Assembly: GCA_020747065.1 (NCBI GenBank)
Contig: JAGMVK010000008.1
Span: 2,666,001 to 2,730,000, forward strand
Direction of reading: 5' to 3'
Length of the DNA stretch: 64,000 nt
Source of the DNA: Cadophora sp. MPI-SDFR-AT-0126
Taxonomy: Eukaryota > Ascomycota > Leotiomycetes > Helotiales > Ploettnerulaceae
Within the stretch, counting starts at the first letter, position 1; every line of letters begins with the position of its first letter. The position numbers and the translations under genes were made by a program. The notes below the pieces were generated by a model. That model made no database searches and was not told the origin of the DNA. It saw only the letters and a program-made list of their open reading frames with translations. Below, in pieces: positions 33,321-44,482 of the stretch.

Positions 33321-33723
33321 AGGGTCTCAATAGGGGAGCTTGAATGAAGAGGAAGAGAGAAGGTCGGGGGAGCGGACAGATATCGAACAAAACAATGGAA
33401 AAGAAACCGCAAGACATAAAGTTGACAAAATCGCATGTAAAAGTGATAGGAGTAATGAAAGAAAATGTGGAGGGAAAAAGCTAACGCTGATGTCTGCTGA
33501 ACGCCATGAACAAAGAAACATGTGGAAAGCTCTGAATTGCGCGAATAAGAACTACCAAGAGCCATACGACTAATAGAAATACAAATTCCATGTCCACACT
33601 CGACTTCTCAACCCGAGTGCTGTCAAACAAAGGAAAGAAAAATGAAACTCCATGCCAATCTGGTGATATCTTGACGAATTATCCTCAAAGCGATTCTTAT
33701 TATTACTCCAGAGGCCAAGATGC
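33321..33723. other. Convergent 3' spacer
   Basis: Lies between the small membrane ORF and the minus-strand multi-pass protein gene. Antisense ORFs here are low complexity. Nothing seen. Confidence 0.4.
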
Positions 33724-34830
33724 TTAGTGTGGAAGTTGTTGATAGCCGGAGTTCTTGTGCTCTGTCTTGCGGGTCAATCTCTCACGGGCAGCAGTGATAC
33801 CGTAGATGATAGCGAAGACTGGAATATCAGCAGATATCGGCAGAGATGGCATGTAGACTTACAGATGTTGGTGACAACAACAAATGCGACCCAGCTGAGA
33901 AAGACATACTCCCACCTCGACTCATCGTGGTTCAAGAAAAACCAGGCCCACTTGTCCGTGACAATGTATCCGACGTATGCCCAACCAATGTATGCCATCG
34001 AGACAATCGAGAGACCGACCATGTGAGCAGGAATAGGCTGTAGAAGTCAGCAGATGCTCGATCTCTGAGGCCAAAGAACTCACGAATTGGCACTTGATGC
34101 TGCTGTAGAAGATAACTTCGACTAAAGCGATGATGGAATTGACACCATACTTGCTAAGGACGTAGAATGTGGTAAAGTGACCGTGGCCAAAGGTTTCGTC
34201 ACCTATGGGATGTCAGCACAGAAACTCAATGGTAGACTGATGTACATACCTGGGATAGTGGCTCTTCCCTTTGGAACTAAGACAGCCCAATGAATAAAGG
34301 CGGAAACGTGTGGCCAGGTCTGAGCAAGTGTGTAGAAGATGCTGAACCAGGTGCGATTATTTGTGTTTGGGTTCTGGCGAGGTGGCGACAACATCTTTTG
34401 GACACGGGTGGCATTGGTAGGAGTAGAGGTGCTGTGGTGAGGATAGTGAAGGTGCATGAAGGTCCAGATCTGCAGCAGTCAGTAGAGGCATGGGTAGGTG
34501 ATAGTATGTACTCACGAAGGCAATCCAATGATAGAGAACCTGAACACCGTATGCAATATTGGAGAACTTGAAGAGGGCAAGTTTTCCATGATGGGTGTGT
34601 TTGATCTCGTAGTCAGTGATCATGGCGAAGCTGACAGCAAGATAGGCTGCAGTCAGACCACGAAGACCAACGAGGACTTTCTGACCGATGGAGAGCCATG
34701 GAGAGTGGCAGACGCGAAGAAAGATGGGCTGGACAATATCAGTGCTGTGGTGTGGTGTTGATGGATTGGAAGAGGCACGTACATGATCATCCTTCTTGTT
34801 CTTGGGGAGAAGAGCGGTAGAGGAAGACAT
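33724..34830 (-). CDS. Multi-pass membrane protein, FAR-17a/AIG1-like
   Basis: Six exons on the minus strand (34783-34830, 34516-34728, 34250-34469, 34084-34202, 33863-34037, 33724-33818) sum to 290 codons and 289 residues. Donors are canonical (gtacgt, gtgagt, gtatgt, gtgagt, gtaagt). About six hydrophobic segments alternate with short loops: VGLRGLTAAYLAVSFAMITD, IAYGVQVLYHWIAFIWTFMH, WPHVSAFIHWAVLVPKG, YGVNSIIALVEVIFYSS, PAHMVGLSIVSMAYIGWAYV and FLSWVAFVVVTNIFFAIIYG. The tail (ARERLTRKTEHKNSGY) is cytosolic. The pattern, with conserved His, Trp and Asn in helices and a 'SKYGVNSIIALVE' segment, recalls the AIG1/FAR-17a-like membrane hydrolase family that cleaves fatty-acid esters of hydroxy fatty acids. 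A rolling-stone-like assignment is also possible. The first intron is 54 nt and phase 0, so retaining it would simply add 18 residues. Confidence 0.65.
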
Positions 34831-36332
34831 CTTGTATGAACGAGGGTGGATGTGAATTTTGTGTTTAGGGAACGGAAGAGAGAGAGGAGAACCAAAAACG
34901 AGCTCTTGATGATGCTGCAGCAGCTGATCGAACTGTACGAAGGTGATGGTGTTGATGTTGTCGGTTGGAAAGAGAAGTAGGAGACAAGAGAGAAGAGAAG
35001 GGGATGTTATGGACGATTAGGTGGATTAGGAAAGAGCGGTTGGTCATTTCAACATCGCAGGCGCGACTTGTGACGTTGGGAAGGTGCATTCGGAATGGAA
35101 GCGAGAGATGGACTTCGATTCGACTAGGGCTTTCGATGCCAACGCACGGTGCGAAGTTGAAAAGCACCTACCTAGGTACGCGTTCTAATGTCCTAAATCG
35201 CTTCTATGTCGTTGAAACATAGTATCTCCAATGATTTAAGCGGCTGAAGAGAGCACTTAATCAATCCCGGAGATTTCGGGTCGGGAGGCGAAAGGCTTGA
35301 GGGAGCATTGGCTAGTGGTGCGGATGATGAGACGGAGCCTCATATATACCCGGTCTCGTTGAACTATTCTTTGAAAAATCAGGAATGATTTCAGAACATT
35401 CGACTTCAATTTCCAAGCTGCGTCCCAATGGGTTGGACGGTCGGTCACTCACTTGAGACCCGTCTACCAAAGATCTGTAGATTGTTTAACCAACGCCTGG
35501 TGTATTGGCGAAGCGCGGACACTAAGAGCAGACTCGGTCATCCAGCGACAACTAGAATGAAGTCTGAAAGAGGAAGCTCGACAGAGGAAGTTTGATAGAA
35601 GAAATTGAACGACAGCGCATCGAAAGAGGTTCTTTGAATTTCAAACTACTTTCAGGTCGGATAAGATACCGAGGATCATACAGATTATGTGTCCTCGGGA
35701 TTTTTGCTAGACACTGGTCGAAATGAGACCGAAGACATTAAAACTCCATTTGCATATCTTGTCCAAGATATTGAGATGCCAGATAAGTATAGCTCCCAAG
35801 CTAGAATGAATGTCTCTTGTCAGGAGTGCCCTGCCAGATGTATTAGAGAATCCTTGGGGAGTGCAGCCAAAGGCAGACTACGACAATAGAAACAAATGCA
35901 GAAGCGCGACCGTGAGGTATCGAAACAAGTAAACTCCATTCATGGAATTAGGACTGACAAAGATTTTTGAAAATTATCATATTGGAGAGAAAAGAGGTGT
36001 CGGGTATGTTAATCTGGGCTGACTAGCGCACATATGCACACCCCGCATAAAAAGCGCATAACTCCGCAGCTCCATGTGTCCACAACTCCAAACCACCAAG
36101 CTCACCTACAGACGCCAGTCAGGACACAAGACCACCTGTCCGCCAGCAAAAGCCCAAAGGCTGCCACCGACAATTCCTCAGCCTCTGGATATCAAATTAT
36201 CTTCTCAATCTACACGTCCAATCTCCCAGCGATTTCACGAACACAAACCATCTCTGCGCAACCTCAATTCCCTACCTACGCTCTCCCCAGACCTCACCTC
36301 ACTTCACAACCACAACCACCCACACCCTCACC
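34831..36332. other. Divergent intergenic region
   Basis: Divergent promoters of the membrane protein gene (minus) and SEC11 (plus). A plus ORF at 35689-35889 and minus ORFs at 34865-35167 and 35257-35448 have no motifs. 36030-36330 is a C-rich, G-poor leader of SEC11. Confidence 0.45.
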
Positions 36333-36956
36333 ATGCTCTCCGCCCTCCAAAACCCTCGGCAAGCCGCCGCACAAGTCCTCAATTTCGCACTCATCCTCTC
36401 CACCGCCTTCATGATGTGGAAAGGCCTCTCGGTGATCGCAGACTCCCCCTCCCCCATCGTCGTCGTTTTGTCCGGCTCCATGGAACCCGCCTTCCAGCGC
36501 GGCGACCTCTTGTTCTTATGGAACAGGAATCTACTCGAAGATACGAAGGTGGGAGAGATTGTGGTGTATAATGTTAAGGGGAAGGATATCCCGATTGTGC
36601 ATCGGCTTGTGAGGAAGTTTGGGACGGGGTGAGTTTTATTTTCTCGCTTTTCTGTGTGGTTTGGGGAGGGCGGAAATATGGGATTTTGCTTGGATGGATA
36701 TGTGTTTACGACTGTGCTAAAAATCCATTTCAGAGAAGATGCCAAACTCCTCACAAAAGGCGACAACAACGCAGCAGACGACACGGGACTCTACGCGCGC
36801 GGTCAGAACTACATCGAGCGGAAAGATATCATCGGCAGTGTCGTAGCATACATCCCTTTTGTCGGTTACGTTACTATTCTATTGAGCGAACATCCTTGGC
36901 TGAAGACTGTTATGCTGGGGATAATGGGGCTGGTGGTTGTGCTGCAGAGGGAATAA
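36333..36956 (+). CDS. SEC11: Signal peptidase complex catalytic subunit Sec11
   Basis: Exons 36333-36628 and 36734-36956 join to 172 residues, the normal length for Sec11. The enzyme removes signal peptides in the endoplasmic reticulum as part of the signal peptidase complex. An N-terminal membrane anchor (residues about 14-36, [20 protein letters not shown]) is followed by [19 protein letters not shown] with the catalytic Ser49, VHRLV with His90 and [10 protein letters not shown] with Asp109. These are the Ser-His-Asp set of eukaryotic type I signal peptidases. A second hydrophobic segment near the C-terminus ([16 protein letters not shown]) is also conserved. The intron is 105 nt with acceptor tttcag and keeps frame exactly (GG|A). 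The gene appears complete and functional. Confidence 0.95.
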
Positions 36957-37751
36957 TCTGCTTGTGAGGGGGGACATAGAGATGGATGTACTTTGGCGTT
37001 GGGATACCCGGCCCGGCTTGTATGTATGATACGGCAAAGAATAAAAGTCGGTACTGCAATGCATCGGGTATTTGAGACTAGGTGTCTGGGATTCCGTGTT
37101 GTCATTACATATTCCAGTGTTGCGTAGTGTGCAGATGCGCTGACTTTGTGACCTGCCAGAAAGCTTTGAGAGCTTGAGACTTACGTATTGATCTCCCTCT
37201 GCTTTGACTTTACATTCCATTTGTAGAAACCACAGTTCTGGTAATTCCTTTTCACCACTGCACAATATTCGCAAGCCGTGAATATCCAGATTCAATTATC
37301 CACATCATTGAATTCCTCCAAAACTGATTCCAAAACTGATTCCAAATCTCAGCCTCGCCTGCCTGCCTGCCTAGCCTAGCCCAGCCCAGTCTCTGTGCAG
37401 CCTGCTTTTTGCTTTTTAGCGCCCCGCCGATGAGACAGGACCAGGCCAGGGTCCAACAGATCTCCAGCCAGCCAGCCAGCCAGCCAGCCAGCCGCCTCCT
37501 CTCTTCCCTTCCATATTCTTTCTGTCTCTGTCTCTGTCTCTCTCCACAACCAAAACAACATCGTCTACTCATTCTTCAACCGAGACCTGTTTCTCTTTAC
37601 AAATTAGAAGTATATTTTCCCTTCCCTTCCTTTCTCCACAATTTATCTAAACACCAGCTCACACGATAGTCTGTAGATATCAAAACAACCCCGCCTCTGC
37701 AAACAGCTACCCCACCACCCGCCTCTACGGCCAGACAACAACACCGCCAAC
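36957..37751. other. Spacer and E2 gene leader with simple repeats
   Basis: Contains tandem CCAG and TGTCTC tracts just upstream of the E2 start and otherwise no gene. Antisense ORFs such as 37252-37572 are repeat-derived (poly Ala-Gly-Trp-Leu). Confidence 0.5.
37464..37493 (+). repeat. CCAG tetranucleotide microsatellite
   Basis: About seven perfect copies of CCAG. A short TGTCTC tract (about 37522-37541) follows. Both lie in the likely 5' leader of the E2 gene, some 210-290 bases before its ATG. Confidence 0.85.
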
Positions 37752-38397
37752 ATGGGAAGTTCGCAGAAGAGAATCGCGAAGGTGAGACCTTGACCGTTTG
37801 CCCAGGGACACTTCTGAAGTGGAAGAGAACTAAAAGAGGAGAATATGTGCTGACAGTCAACAGGAGCTTGCAGAAGTCACCGAGAGCCCACCAGCCGGTA
37901 TCAAAGTCAGCCTCGCAGACGAAGCCAACATCCATACTTGGAACATCATCATGGATGGTCCTGAAGGTTCTCCTTACGCTGTACGCCTCCCTCCCCCTCT
38001 AAACAACCTTCTAAACTCCGGTCCAAACCGCCAAACACAATATACCGAACAGCCACTAACCTCTCCTCCCTCCTAGGGCGGCAAATTCCACCTCCTCCTC
38101 ACCCTCCCACACGAATACCCCTTCAAGCCCCCCAAGATCTCCTTCAAGACCCGCATCTGGCACCCCAACGTAACCTTCGACGAGCACGGCAGCATGTGCA
38201 TCGGCATCCTCAAAGCCGACGCCTGGAAGCCGTCCAGCAAGATCATGAGCGTCTTGACCGCCACGCAGCAGCTTATGATGGAGCCGGTGCCGGACGATGC
38301 GGTGGAGCAGAGTGCGGCGCAGAAGTTCAAGGAGGATAGGAAGGCTTTTGATAAGGAGGCGAGGGAGTGGACGAAGAAGTATGCGATGGGGAAGTAG
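37752..38397 (+). CDS. Ubiquitin-conjugating enzyme E2
   Basis: Exons 37752-37781, 37864-37980 and 38077-38397 join to 155 residues, a minimal E2 fold without extensions. It carries activated ubiquitin as a thioester and passes it to substrates with an E3. Seen are MGSSQKRIAKELAEV (helix 1), PYAGGKFHLLLTLPHEYPFKPP (fold core), the HPN motif at 78-80 (RIWHPNVTFDEHG) and the active-site Cys90 in GSMCIGILKADAWKPSSK. The end (AAQKFKEDRKAFDKEAREW) is helical. The 'CIGILK..WKPS' active-site segment and the 'PDDAVEQSAAQKF' loop recall Ubc14-like fungal E2s more than Ubc4, but I do not assign a symbol. Introns are in phase 0 with donors gtgaga and gtacgc. The upstream leader carries microsatellites that may affect expression. 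It looks complete. Confidence 0.92.
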
Positions 38398-39832
38398 GTG
38401 TGGTTGTGGGTGTGGACGGGAAGGTGTTGGGGATGTAGGTGAGGGGCACAAAGGGCGGCAGGACTGTGAAGCGGTTGGTTGGAATGCGAGGGAGATGGCG
38501 ATACGAAGAAGTTGAGATGAACAAAAAGCGAATCCATGGACGAAGCAGACGAGTTTTTGATTTCACCACAGCGGCGTTTTTTATGGATACACACACATAC
38601 AGACAGGCAGGCATACAGCATGGATAGAGGTGCTGCATGAAAGTACTTGGTGGTTTGATGGAGCGAGATGCCTGGATAGCCTGGCATTTGGTTGGACTGT
38701 GTGGGCGGATATGATGCCACTCAGACAGCGAAGCAGGATAGCAGTAGATGAATCAATACCAAGCATTACTCTTTCAAGCCTTCTCTCTTTGTTCCGGTGG
38801 ATCAAATCAGATCATCAAGATCTTTCTTGGCTGTTCAGTACAAGAGATCATTAACAAGTTCAGCAGCGAGGAAGCAGCAGCTCAACCACTCAAATCCAAA
38901 AGTCCTCCACGCTACCATACTACTATTACACCATACTTTTCCCCTCCGTCGTCCCTCAATCCCTCCCAAATGTCCTCTCAGCACAGCTTATATCAATCAA
39001 TCTTTCCAATTCTCCCATTTCATCATTCCACCATTTCACCATCTCCAACATCCCCTCCAGTCTCTTCAAATCCCTTCACCACTAACAACTGCTTGAACCC
39101 ACCATATTCTACCCCATACCCATCCATCCATCTATGCCCCTACATATCTCTCAACCACCATTTACAACAAGTAGGTGAAATAAGTACATAAGTCTCTACT
39201 CATCCAATTGTCCACCAGCTGGAGAATCAAAGCCGGAACTGTGTGTTGAGACTGTAAAGAGATGCATTTCCTTGTAATCAATCATTTCAACATCACTGCT
39301 TGAGGTCAGCGGCAACCAGCGAGCTAGTGACCTCCAGAGTAAACGAAGAGCCAGGAAATCATCATATCGTTTTTGGGGGTGTAAGAGCCGAATAGATATA
39401 CAGGAGGCGAGACTTGCGAGATCAGATACAGGGGGGTATGTATTTTGCGAAACTATATTGTCGACGGAGAGGTAAGTGATACTACAGCGCTGGAGGGGTG
39501 TGCATTGTGGTTGTGCAATACTTGGAAGCAGCCTTGGATATCATTTTTAGTATGTTATGTTTCGCGATGGCTTGAACTGTTTTCATTGAATAAAGCGGCT
39601 TGCGAAGATAGAGAATTAAATACGACCACTACATGCGATGATTGCTGTCAAAAATGAGAGTGAAATCAATGTTGCATGTCTCTCCAAGGTCTTGGCCCCA
39701 CCCGTCGCCATGACAACCCGCCACGTCTAGCCGAAATGCCAAACTCGAAAAACATCAACACCTTACCATCCGAGATCACCAACTCTCAGTTCTCACAACC
39801 ACCATCTCCCATACGTACCCACAAATCCAACA
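38398..39832. other. Spacer between the E2 and kinesin genes
   Basis: 3' flank of the E2 gene and promoter of the kinesin gene. 38880-39170 is a C/T/A-rich tract giving Ser/Pro-rich ORFs of low complexity. No gene recognised. Confidence 0.45.
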
Positions 39833-42514
39833 ATGGAATCAAATCCCAAAAACAAAGCCTCCCTCTTCGACGTCTACCTTCGTCTCCGCCCACCACCAGC
39901 AGGCCAACCAACCTCCGACCGTTTCCTCACAGTCGAAGAAACATCCGAAGATGCAGCACCCACGCACATTACCCTCAACCCGCCGAACGACAACCGACGA
40001 CGCGCAATCGAGAAATTCGCTTTCACCGAAGTCTTCGAGGAGGAATCCACACAGCTCGATCTGTTCCAAGGAACGGGTGTGCTGCCGCTTGTTGAGGGTG
40101 TTCTAGGTCCGCAGGGTGGTGAGGGCAGAGATGCGCTGCTTGCTACGTTGGGTGTTACGGGGAGTGGGAAGGTATACAAGATTTCTGCAAATGGAGAACA
40201 GCAGGAGATCATAATGCAAGGCGGTGCTAATACAATGCAATACAGAGCCACACAATCCTCGGATCGCGCACTCAACGAGGCCTCACCCAACTCGCCCTCG
40301 ACCTCCTCTTCCGCTCCATCTCGCACAACATCCTCGACCCCAGCACCTCAACCTCTCTCCACGCCACAGTCGCAGCCTCTGACCCATCCGAGGCACAAGT
40401 AATGTCCGCACAGATGTTCCTAGATACAATGTACGGCGACACCTCCGGCGCATCGCGCGCAAGCTCTAGAGCTCCAACCCCAATGGTAGTACGTGCCCCA
40501 TCTTCCAACCTCCAAGATCCTCTCCACTCCTCCTCACAGGGCCTGTACCCGTCCTTGCTAGGCATGGAAACCGGCAGTCCAAAAAGTATCCGAGTCGTTA
40601 CGGAATCAGAACCCGAATGTCAAGCTCGAATGAAGACGAGAAGTCAGACTAGATGTCGAAATCAAGGTCAAGATCAGAATCAGCAAGATGCCGAGTCGAA
40701 CCCATTAGTTTTGGGACCCCTATATTATGTTCCCTCATATATGCAATCGACGCTTGCCAAAGCAGTGAGATACGTAGCTAAATCTCCTCAAAAGGGCGAA
40801 TCCTCCTACATCCCACCAACACCCCGAAGAAATCTCCTCCAGCGACCTTCTGTGCTACCGCAAACTCCCGATATCAGCAATCTGACCGTCAACGCTGATC
40901 CAAATGCCGAATATGCCATTCTGATCTCCATGTACGAGGTCTATAATGATCGGATCTTCGACCTCCTCACACCTGCCATCCCAGGCAAATCAGCAAAGGA
41001 CTTCCGACGCAGACCCCTCCTCTTCAAATCCACAGAGCAATCACCAGACCGCAAAGTCGTAGCCGGACTGCGCAAAATCATCTGCGGCACCATGAAAGAA
41101 GCATTGATGGTTCTCGAAGCGGGCCTCCACGAACGACGAGTCGCCGGTACAGGTTCTAATAGCGTATCGAGTCGTAGCCACGGCTTCTTCTGTGTCGAAG
41201 TCAAGAAGCGTAGAAAGGGGAGGATGGTCCATCAGTGGGGAGGAAGTGCTCTTACTATTGTTGATCTTGCTGGGAGTGAGAGGGCGAGAGATGCGAAGAC
41301 GCAGGGTGCGACGCTGGCGGAGGCGGGGAAGATTAATGAGAGTTTGATGTATCTGGGACAGTGTTTACAGATGCAGTCGGATTTGGCGTCTTCTGCAAAG
41401 GTAAGTCTTCATCTTCTCTCCAAGCCACTTTCGAAACTGAGAGATATTCCAAATACTAACGCATACTCATCAGCCCAATCTCGTCCCCTTCCGCCAATGC
41501 AAGCTCACCGAACTCCTCTTCTCCAACTCCTTCCCCCAAACCAGCACCACATCCTCCTCCCAACCCTCCCACCACCACCACCCTCACCACACCCACTCCC
41601 CACCCCCTCGCAACCCCCAAAAAGCAGTCATGATCGTAACCGCCGACCCCCTCGGTGACTTCAACGCCACCTCCCAGATCCTCCGGTACTCCGCCCTCGC
41701 CCGCGAAATCACCGTCCCCCGCATCCCCTCCGTCACATCCACCATCCTCGCCCAATCCACCGCCTCCCACTACTTCTCGCCGCGCTCCCCACCCTCCGAC
41801 ACCGACCGCAGCACCATGGAGATCGCCGCCCTGGAAATCGCCCGCATGTCCGAAGAGATCGACGGGCTGCGCGCTGAACTCCTGTCCGCTCACCAAGCGA
41901 GATTGGAAACGGACGCGCATCTCGAGAGTATGGCTGAGCGAATGGTCGAGCTGGAACAGGAGGTTAGAGAGGAGTGTTATGCGGAGATGGAAACTCGACT
42001 GCAGGATGAAATCAGGAGGTGGAAAGCGCAGTGGCAGGCTGAGCAGGATAGGAATGATGAGCATATGGATCGCAAGCTGGAGATTTATACGCGGAGTATC
42101 GATGCTGCTGATACCGAGCCTCCTCCTCATCATCATCCTCATCATTCCAGCATCGAGAACCAAGGAGAAGCAGAAGAAGATAAAGAAAACGCACATTCGG
42201 GGCCCGGCAAAATCGATAACCTACAAATCGAAAACGAGCGTCTGAGAAGGGAAATCGAGACTCTGAGGAGGGAACTCAGCGTCAAGAGTCCGAGTAAGAA
42301 ATCCCGCATGCCGCTTAGGGAGAGTAGGGTTGGTAGGGATAGGAGTAATACGCCTGAGGGTGATGGGGGCATGGAAGAGCAGTTTGAGAGGTTGAGTGTT
42401 AGTGGGGGTGGGAATGGGGGTGATAGGGGTATGGGGGAGAGGAGTCCGACGAAGAAGGTTAGGAAGTTGGTGGCGCGGAAGTGGGATTTGCTTGATGAGG
42501 GGGAGATGCTTTGA
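39833..42514 (+). CDS. Kinesin motor protein, kinesin-6-like
   Basis: Exons 39833-40171, 40246-41400 and 41474-42514 join to 844 residues. It is a microtubule motor. The motor domain starts almost at the N-terminus (SLFDVYLRLRPP). The P-loop is GVTGSGK (about 107-113), split from SHTILGSRTQRGLTQLALDL by a phase-0 intron. Switch I is NSVSSRSHGFF and switch II is VDLAGSERARD; INESLMYLGQCLQ and FRQCKLTELLF follow. Between the P-loop region and EYAILISMYEVYNDRIFDLL there is an insert of roughly 170 residues rich in Ser/Pro/Gln. A large insert here and the 'NESLMYLGQC' form are characteristic of kinesin-6 motors acting at the spindle midzone. After the motor comes a coiled coil (EIARMSEEIDGLRAELLS, QIENERLRREIETLRREL) and a basic tail. 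The P-loop has Ser instead of the usual Thr after GSGK, a conservative change. Confidence 0.88.
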
Positions 42515-44482
42515 TTTTCTCGGTGTCTGCGATATACCCCGTTATCTGCGGTTGCATGGCGTCTTTTCAAGGGCGGGGCACTGTGGTTTGTGGATTGTGT
42601 ATTGTTGGAGTAGTTGATATGAGTGGATGGAGTGGAAATAGGGGTGGTTTCTTGGTGTCGGGAGTTGTTGTACTTGCGGCTTCTGTTTCCATTTCTTTTG
42701 CCACTTCGGTTAGGATTCCCATGAGCGCGTTCATTGAATATATTCATCCTCACTGTGCTTCAGTACTCACTTTTGAAATCGCACTCGATCCAAACATCAT
42801 TTTAAAATAACTTTGTTCTACTCAGCATGAGCCAGATGAACTTTTTCACCCACTCAAGCCAGATGATTTTAACTTGTCCGAACTTGCGATGGAGGGAACT
42901 CAAATCAATCTCGTTTAAGGACTCCTTGCTAGGTTTAAGCTTGGTTAAGCTTTTTTTTTTCATCACGTAGAGGAGTAGAGGGGCGTAAGACAGAGAATTT
43001 GGAGAGTCGTTATTGAATGGGAAGGGATTTGATTGAAAAAAAAATTGGTACCACTTAGTAGGATTATTTGAATGCTCACCAAGAGTCTGTTGCTTAATTA
43101 TATGGGGGGGTTTCTCACTCCACTCTCTTGTTCGCTAGTAGTGAAGTTCCAAGTTTTAGTGATATTGGTATAGATATGTACTATCATAACACTGTTATTC
43201 CTCTGAATTTGAGAAAACCGGAGAGGGCTAACACTGTTTTGTGAAGAAGGGTTTCTGAGATGATATGAGAGGATATGAGGATAGGAACTAGGGAGGAGGA
43301 AGCGGTCTGCAAGCTAGAACACTTTTAGATGCTGGTATTGCCGGAACTCTGAACAAAACTTTAACCACGAGAGACTCACGATCTCGAGATCAGTAACGTG
43401 ATCTCGAGAGTGGGGCTGAGTGATTCTTGTGGTTATTGTATGGAGAGAGAGGCGACTGGGAAGACGCTGATGGATGATCGGCTAGTTGTTAAATTGGATC
43501 AGGTTCTTTCTTAAGTATGTTACTGGTCTATCTATTCCCGAAGTTTTCTTTTGCCATTTTATAGTCCTAAGGTGTACGGAGTTCATTCTGGATCTGATTG
43601 GGTTATCTCTGAAACCTGACCATCGTCTCCAAATCCTTTTCATCTTTCCGCTGCCTCTCTAATTTAGACTTCGAAGTTTGGAAACTTTAAATCCAGCTCT
43701 ATTATAAGAGCCTTTTTGGGTTAGAGGTCTAAGATTGATGGTTGTAGGGACTGCGACGGAGAAGTAAATATATTATGTTATTTCGACTAGGTGGAAACGA
43801 TTGATCCAAAAGATCTAAGTCGGCACGGTCTCTGCTGGCGTCTTTCCAAACAATAAGGGGCTCGCTTAGGGTACGGAGTACCATGCTGTGACGAGACAAT
43901 AAGCACAGGTTCAGAAATGCCCACTAAAGCACAGGAAGTTTATCCGCCCCCGCTGGCGCAGAGTCTATTTGCACCACACTTCATTCTCTACATCCATCCT
44001 CTGTTTCTACTCCTTCTTCATTATAATCGCCTCCATCACATCCGCCAAATCCGCGCCCGGAGAATATGCAGTCTCACTTTTCTACGTATCTATACTTATC
44101 TAAGGCTACATTACTCTGACATCGACCTTCGCTCACACAACCAGCCAAGAGCAAACCAACATCACAAGGATGAGGGGTAAACAGCGGGTATGCAGGAGTA
44201 TGCACGCCCAACTCCGGGCTCATCCGGCGTACAGTGCATACGGACGACCTTCTTCATTGAGATAAACATCCGGATCCATGGCTCTTATCTCCTGTAGTGA
44301 TGAGAGTCTTTCGTCGTTTCGATCTTTTATCTGGCTTCATTACCCCGCGCCGTTTGTTTGGATTTTTCCGTGTTCTCCAATTTGTACCTGCGTTTGCGTT
44401 CTGGCGTGCAGTCATCAGCAGCAACAATCTTTAACCGCATGTATTTGCTTTTGGTATAGGTATTGTCCCGATCTTCTGAGGA
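42515..44482. other. Nearly 2 kb spacer between the kinesin and NRPS-like genes
   Basis: AT-rich with poly-A/T tracts (for example around 42950 and 43037) and no recognisable gene. ORFs at 42511-42810 and 43917-44180 are short and motif-free. The right 300 bases should be the NRPS-like promoter and leader. Confidence 0.45.

Noticed and set aside
36030..36330. Possible separate Pro/Ser-rich gene before SEC11
   Set aside because: C-rich low complexity and position fit a leader sequence; no independent support.
36074..36571. 165-codon plus ORF rich in Pro/His/Arg
   Set aside because: Alternative frame of the SEC11 leader and first exon; composition follows the C-rich leader.
38073..38720. 215-codon minus ORF
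   Set aside because: Antisense to the E2 last exon, which carries the HPN motif and active-site Cys.
41456..42196. 246-codon minus ORF, Gly/Val-rich
   Set aside because: Antisense shadow of the kinesin third exon; Gly-rich composition is the complement of Pro/Thr codons.
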